From: Osmia lignaria lignaria
Taxonomy: Eukaryota; Arthropoda; Insecta; Hymenoptera; Megachilidae
Assembly: GCF_051020975.1 (NCBI RefSeq)
Contig: NC_135043.1
Coordinates: 1,736,001 to 1,800,000, forward strand
DNA: 64,000 nt
Direction of reading: 5' to 3'
Numbering within the stretch: position 1 is the first letter of the stretch; each line of letters opens with the position of its first letter. Positions 60,901-64,000 of the stretch are shown here, in pieces. Position numbers and translations under genes: made by a program. Under the pieces are notes generated by a model. The model was not told the DNA's origin, ran no database searches, and saw only the letters and a list, made by a program, of their open reading frames with translations.

Positions 60901-61691
60901 TATCTACTGTAGATATGGTAATAATGATATTGTTATTAAATGTACATTGATCTGTGCGAACGAATAAGTGTATTACATTATATCGAATCTAGATATAGTA
61001 CTAATGATATTGTTATTAAATGTACATTGATCTGTGGGAAGGAATCAGTATATTACATAATATCTAATGTAGATATGGTAATAATGATATTGATATTAAA
61101 TGTACATTGATCTGTGGGAATGAATCTGTATATGCCATTATATCTACCGTAGATATGGTAATAATGATATTGTTATTAAATCTATATTGATCTGTGGAAA
61201 TGAGTCAGTATATTACATTATATCGAATGTAGATATGGTAATAATGATTTTGTTGTTAACTGTACATTACATATCTAATGTAGATACAGTACTAATGATA
61301 TTGATATTAAATGTACATTGATCTGTGGGAATGAATCAGTATATTACATTATATCTATTGTAGATATAGTACTAATGATATTGTGATTAAATGTACATTG
61401 ATCTGTTGGAATGAATCTGTATATGACATTATATCTATTGTAGATATTGTAATAATGATATTGTTATTAAATGTACATTGATCTGTGGGAAGGAGTGAGT
61501 ATGTTACATAATACCTAATGTAGATATGGTAATAATGATATTGTTATTAAATGAACATTACATATCTAATGTAGATATAGTACTAATGATATTGCTATTA
61601 AATGTACATTGATCTGTGGGAAGGAGTGAGTATGTTACATAATATCTAATGTAGATATGGTAATAATGATATTGTTATTAAATGTACATTG
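54981..61691. repeat. Large satellite duplication, copy 2
   Basis: Partner of 46530-53400. Differences seen include ATTATATTG for ATGATATTG near 58,937, TAATGTAGAC for TACTGTAGAC near 60,030, and CCAAAGTAG for CTAAAGTAG near 60,721. After 61,691 the sequence departs from copy 1. Confidence 0.85.
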
Positions 61692-64000
61692 ATCTGTGGG
61701 AATGAACCTGTATATGACATTATATCTACTGTAGATATGGTAATAATGATATTGTTATAAAATCTATATTGATCTGTGGGAATGAGTCAGTATATTACAT
61801 TATATCGAATGTAGATATGGTAATAACGATTTTGTTGTTAAATGTACATTACATATCCAATGTGGAAAGAGTACCAATGATATTGATATTAAATGTACAT
61901 TGATCTGTGGGAATGAATCAGTATATTACATTATATCTATTGTAGATATAGTACTAATGATATTGTTATTAAATGTACATTGATCTGTGGGAACGAATAA
62001 GTGTATTACATTATATCGAATGTAGATATAGTACTAATGATATTGTTTCTAAGTGTACATTGATCTGTGGGAATGAATCAGTATATTACATTGTATCGAA
62101 TGTAGATATGGTAACAATGATTTTGTTGTTAAATGTACATTACATATCTAATGTAGATATAGTAGTAATGATATTGGTATTAAATCTACATTGATCTGTG
62201 GGAATGAATCAGTATATTACATTATATCGAAAGTAGATATAGTACCAATGATATTGTTATTAAATGTACATTGATCTGCGGAGACGAATCCGTATATTAC
62301 ATTATATCTACTGTAGGAATAGTGATAATGATATTGTTATTAAATGTACATTGATCTGTGGTAATGAACCTGTATATGACATTGTATCTACTGTAGATAT
62401 GGTAATAATGATATTGTTATTAAATCTATATTGATCTGTGGGAATGAGTCGGTGTATTACATTAGATCGAATGTAGATATGGTAATAATGATTTTGTTGT
62501 TAAACGCACATTACATATCTAATGTAGATATAGTACTAATGATATTGTTATTAAATGTACATTGATCTGTGGGAACGAATAAGTGTATTACATTATATCT
62601 ATTGTAGATATAGTACTAATGATATTGTTATTAAATGTACATTGATCTGTGGGAACGAATAAGTGTATTACATTATATCGAATGTAGGTATAGTGCTAAT
62701 GATATTGTTATTAAATGTACATTGATCTGTGGGAATGAATCAGTATATTACATTATATCCAATGTAGATATAGTGCTAATGATATTGTGATGAAATGTAC
62801 ATTGATCTGTGGATAGTAATCAATATATTACGTTATATCTATTGTAGATATAGTTCTAATGATATTGTCATTCAATGTACATTGATCTGTGGGAACGAAT
62901 AAGTGTATTACATTATTTCGAATGTAGATATAGTATTAATGATATTGTGATTAACTGTACCTTTATCCGTGGGAATGAAGCAGAATATTACATGGTATCG
63001 AATGTAGATATGGTAATAATGATTTTGTTGTTAAATGTACATTACATATCTAATGTAGATATAGTAGTAATGATATTGGTATTAAATCTACATTGATCTG
63101 TGGGAATGAATCAGTATATTACATTATATCGAAAGTAGATATAGTACCAATAATATTGTTATTAAATGTACATTGATCTGCGGGGACGAATCCATATATT
63201 ACATTATATCTACTGTAGGAATATTGATAATGATATTGTTATTAAATGTACGTTGATCTGTGGGAATGAATCAGTATATTACATAATATCTAATGTAGAT
63301 ATAGTGCTAATGATATTGTTATTAAATGTACATTGATCTGTGGGAATCAATCAGTATATTACATTATATCCAATGTAGATATAGTGCTAATGATATTGTG
63401 ATGAAATGTACATTGATCTGTGGGTAGTAATCAATATATTACGTTATATCTAATGTAGGTATGATAATAATAATACTGATATTAATTGTACATTAAATAT
63501 CTAATATAGATATGGTGCTAATGATATTGGCATTAAATGTACATTGATCTGTGGGAATGAATCAGTATATCACATTACATCTATTGTAGATATAGTTCTA
63601 ATGATATTGTCATTCAATGTACATTGATCTGTGGGAATGAATCTGAATATGACATTATATCTACTGTAGATATAGTAATAATGGTATTGTTATTAAATGT
63701 ACATCGATCCGTGGGAAGGAATCAGTATATTACATAATATCTAATGTAGATATGGTAATAATGATATTGTTATTAAATGTACATTGATCTGTGGGAATGA
63801 ATCTGTATATAACATTATATCTACTGTAGATATGGTAATAATGATACTGTTATTAAATCTATATTGATCCGTGGGAATGATTCAGTATATTACATTATAT
63901 CGAATGTAGATATGGTAATAATGATTTTGTTGTTAAATGTACATTACATATCTAATGTAGATATAGTACTAATGATATTGGTATTAAATGTACCTTGATC

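Larger units (their letters stand above)
20086..64000. repeat. Satellite DNA array, 80-bp monomer with 51-bp variant
   Basis: An uninterrupted 43.9-kb tandem array running past the window end. The full monomer is 80 bp and reads TGTACATTGATCTGTGGGAA, TGAATCAGTATATTACATTA, TATCTAATGTAGATATGGTA, ATAATGATATTGTTATTAAA. A 51-bp short form lacks the GATCTGTGGGAATGAATCAGTATA part and reads TGTACATTACATATCTAATG onward. Two monomer families differ at GATATGGTAATAATG against GATATAGTACTAATG. From length I estimate 550-600 monomers (not counted). AATGTACATT is a perfect palindrome, and TATATCTA-ATG-TAGATATA a dyad with 8-bp arms. The many 73-codon frames (MYIDLWERISVL...) are by-products of the repeat. 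It is probably centromeric or other heterochromatic satellite. No gene or transposon was seen inside. Confidence 0.97.

Noticed and set aside
20086..64000. More than twenty 68-85-codon frames starting MYIDLWE within the satellite
   Set aside because: They repeat with the satellite, start in the same AATGTACATT palindrome, and arise because 80 bp is not a multiple of three, so successive frames are read. Composition and variation follow the repeat, with no sign of protein-level constraint.
20086..64000. CENP-B box in the satellite monomer
   Set aside because: No segment of the monomer fits the core TTCG....A..CGGG pattern on either strand.
20086..64000. CRISPR-like repeat-spacer array
   Set aside because: The units are contiguous and wholly repetitive, with no unique spacers, in a eukaryotic context.

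Overview
This window looks like an insect nuclear genome, possibly hymenopteran, although the species cannot be fixed from sequence alone. The evidence is AT-rich intergenic DNA, no cellular gene cluster, a DNA MITE, a likely solo LTR, short GT-AG introns (69-81 bp), and a Polinton/Maverick of the arthropod type. No host gene, tRNA, rRNA or CRISPR array was recognised.

Layout. (1) 1-3033 is gene-free flank: a probable solo LTR (731-1011), a degenerate tandem repeat (about 1518-2180), a dispersed-repeat-like block (2182-2445) and a foldback MITE (2623-2892). (2) 3034-20085 is a near full-length Polinton/Maverick of 17 kb with terminal inverted repeats of about 450-470 bp. Plus-strand genes, in order, are an unknown spliced protein, an adenovirus-type cysteine protease, the minor capsid protein, a GC-rich minisatellite, two mini-ORFs, the major capsid protein, an unknown arthropod-Polinton protein, the packaging ATPase, a second conserved protein and a retroviral-type integrase. 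Minus-strand genes are three small spliced paralogues (about 12.5-15.2 kb) and the protein-primed-type family B DNA polymerase (15394-19506). (3) 20086-64000 is one continuous satellite array with an 80-bp monomer and a 51-bp shortened variant. It starts exactly at the last base of the Polinton and runs off the window.

How the genes work together: polymerase and integrase would copy and insert the element; ATPase, protease and the two capsid proteins form a virion morphogenesis module. This copy is decaying. Polymerase has two in-frame stops, both capsid genes are shifted (the major one with an internal deletion), the integrase chromodomain is cut off by a stop, and two unknown genes carry lesions. 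The protease, ATPase, the 10157-11230 protein and the three small minus-strand genes remain open.

The least expected content is the tandem array of three small spliced genes, each with a TTTATAAA promoter and phase-1 introns, one of which has gained an extra exon by duplication. Second is the multi-scale block duplication in the satellite, including copies of 6.7-6.9 kb that are nearly identical. All homologies are from memory of family motifs; no database search was run.
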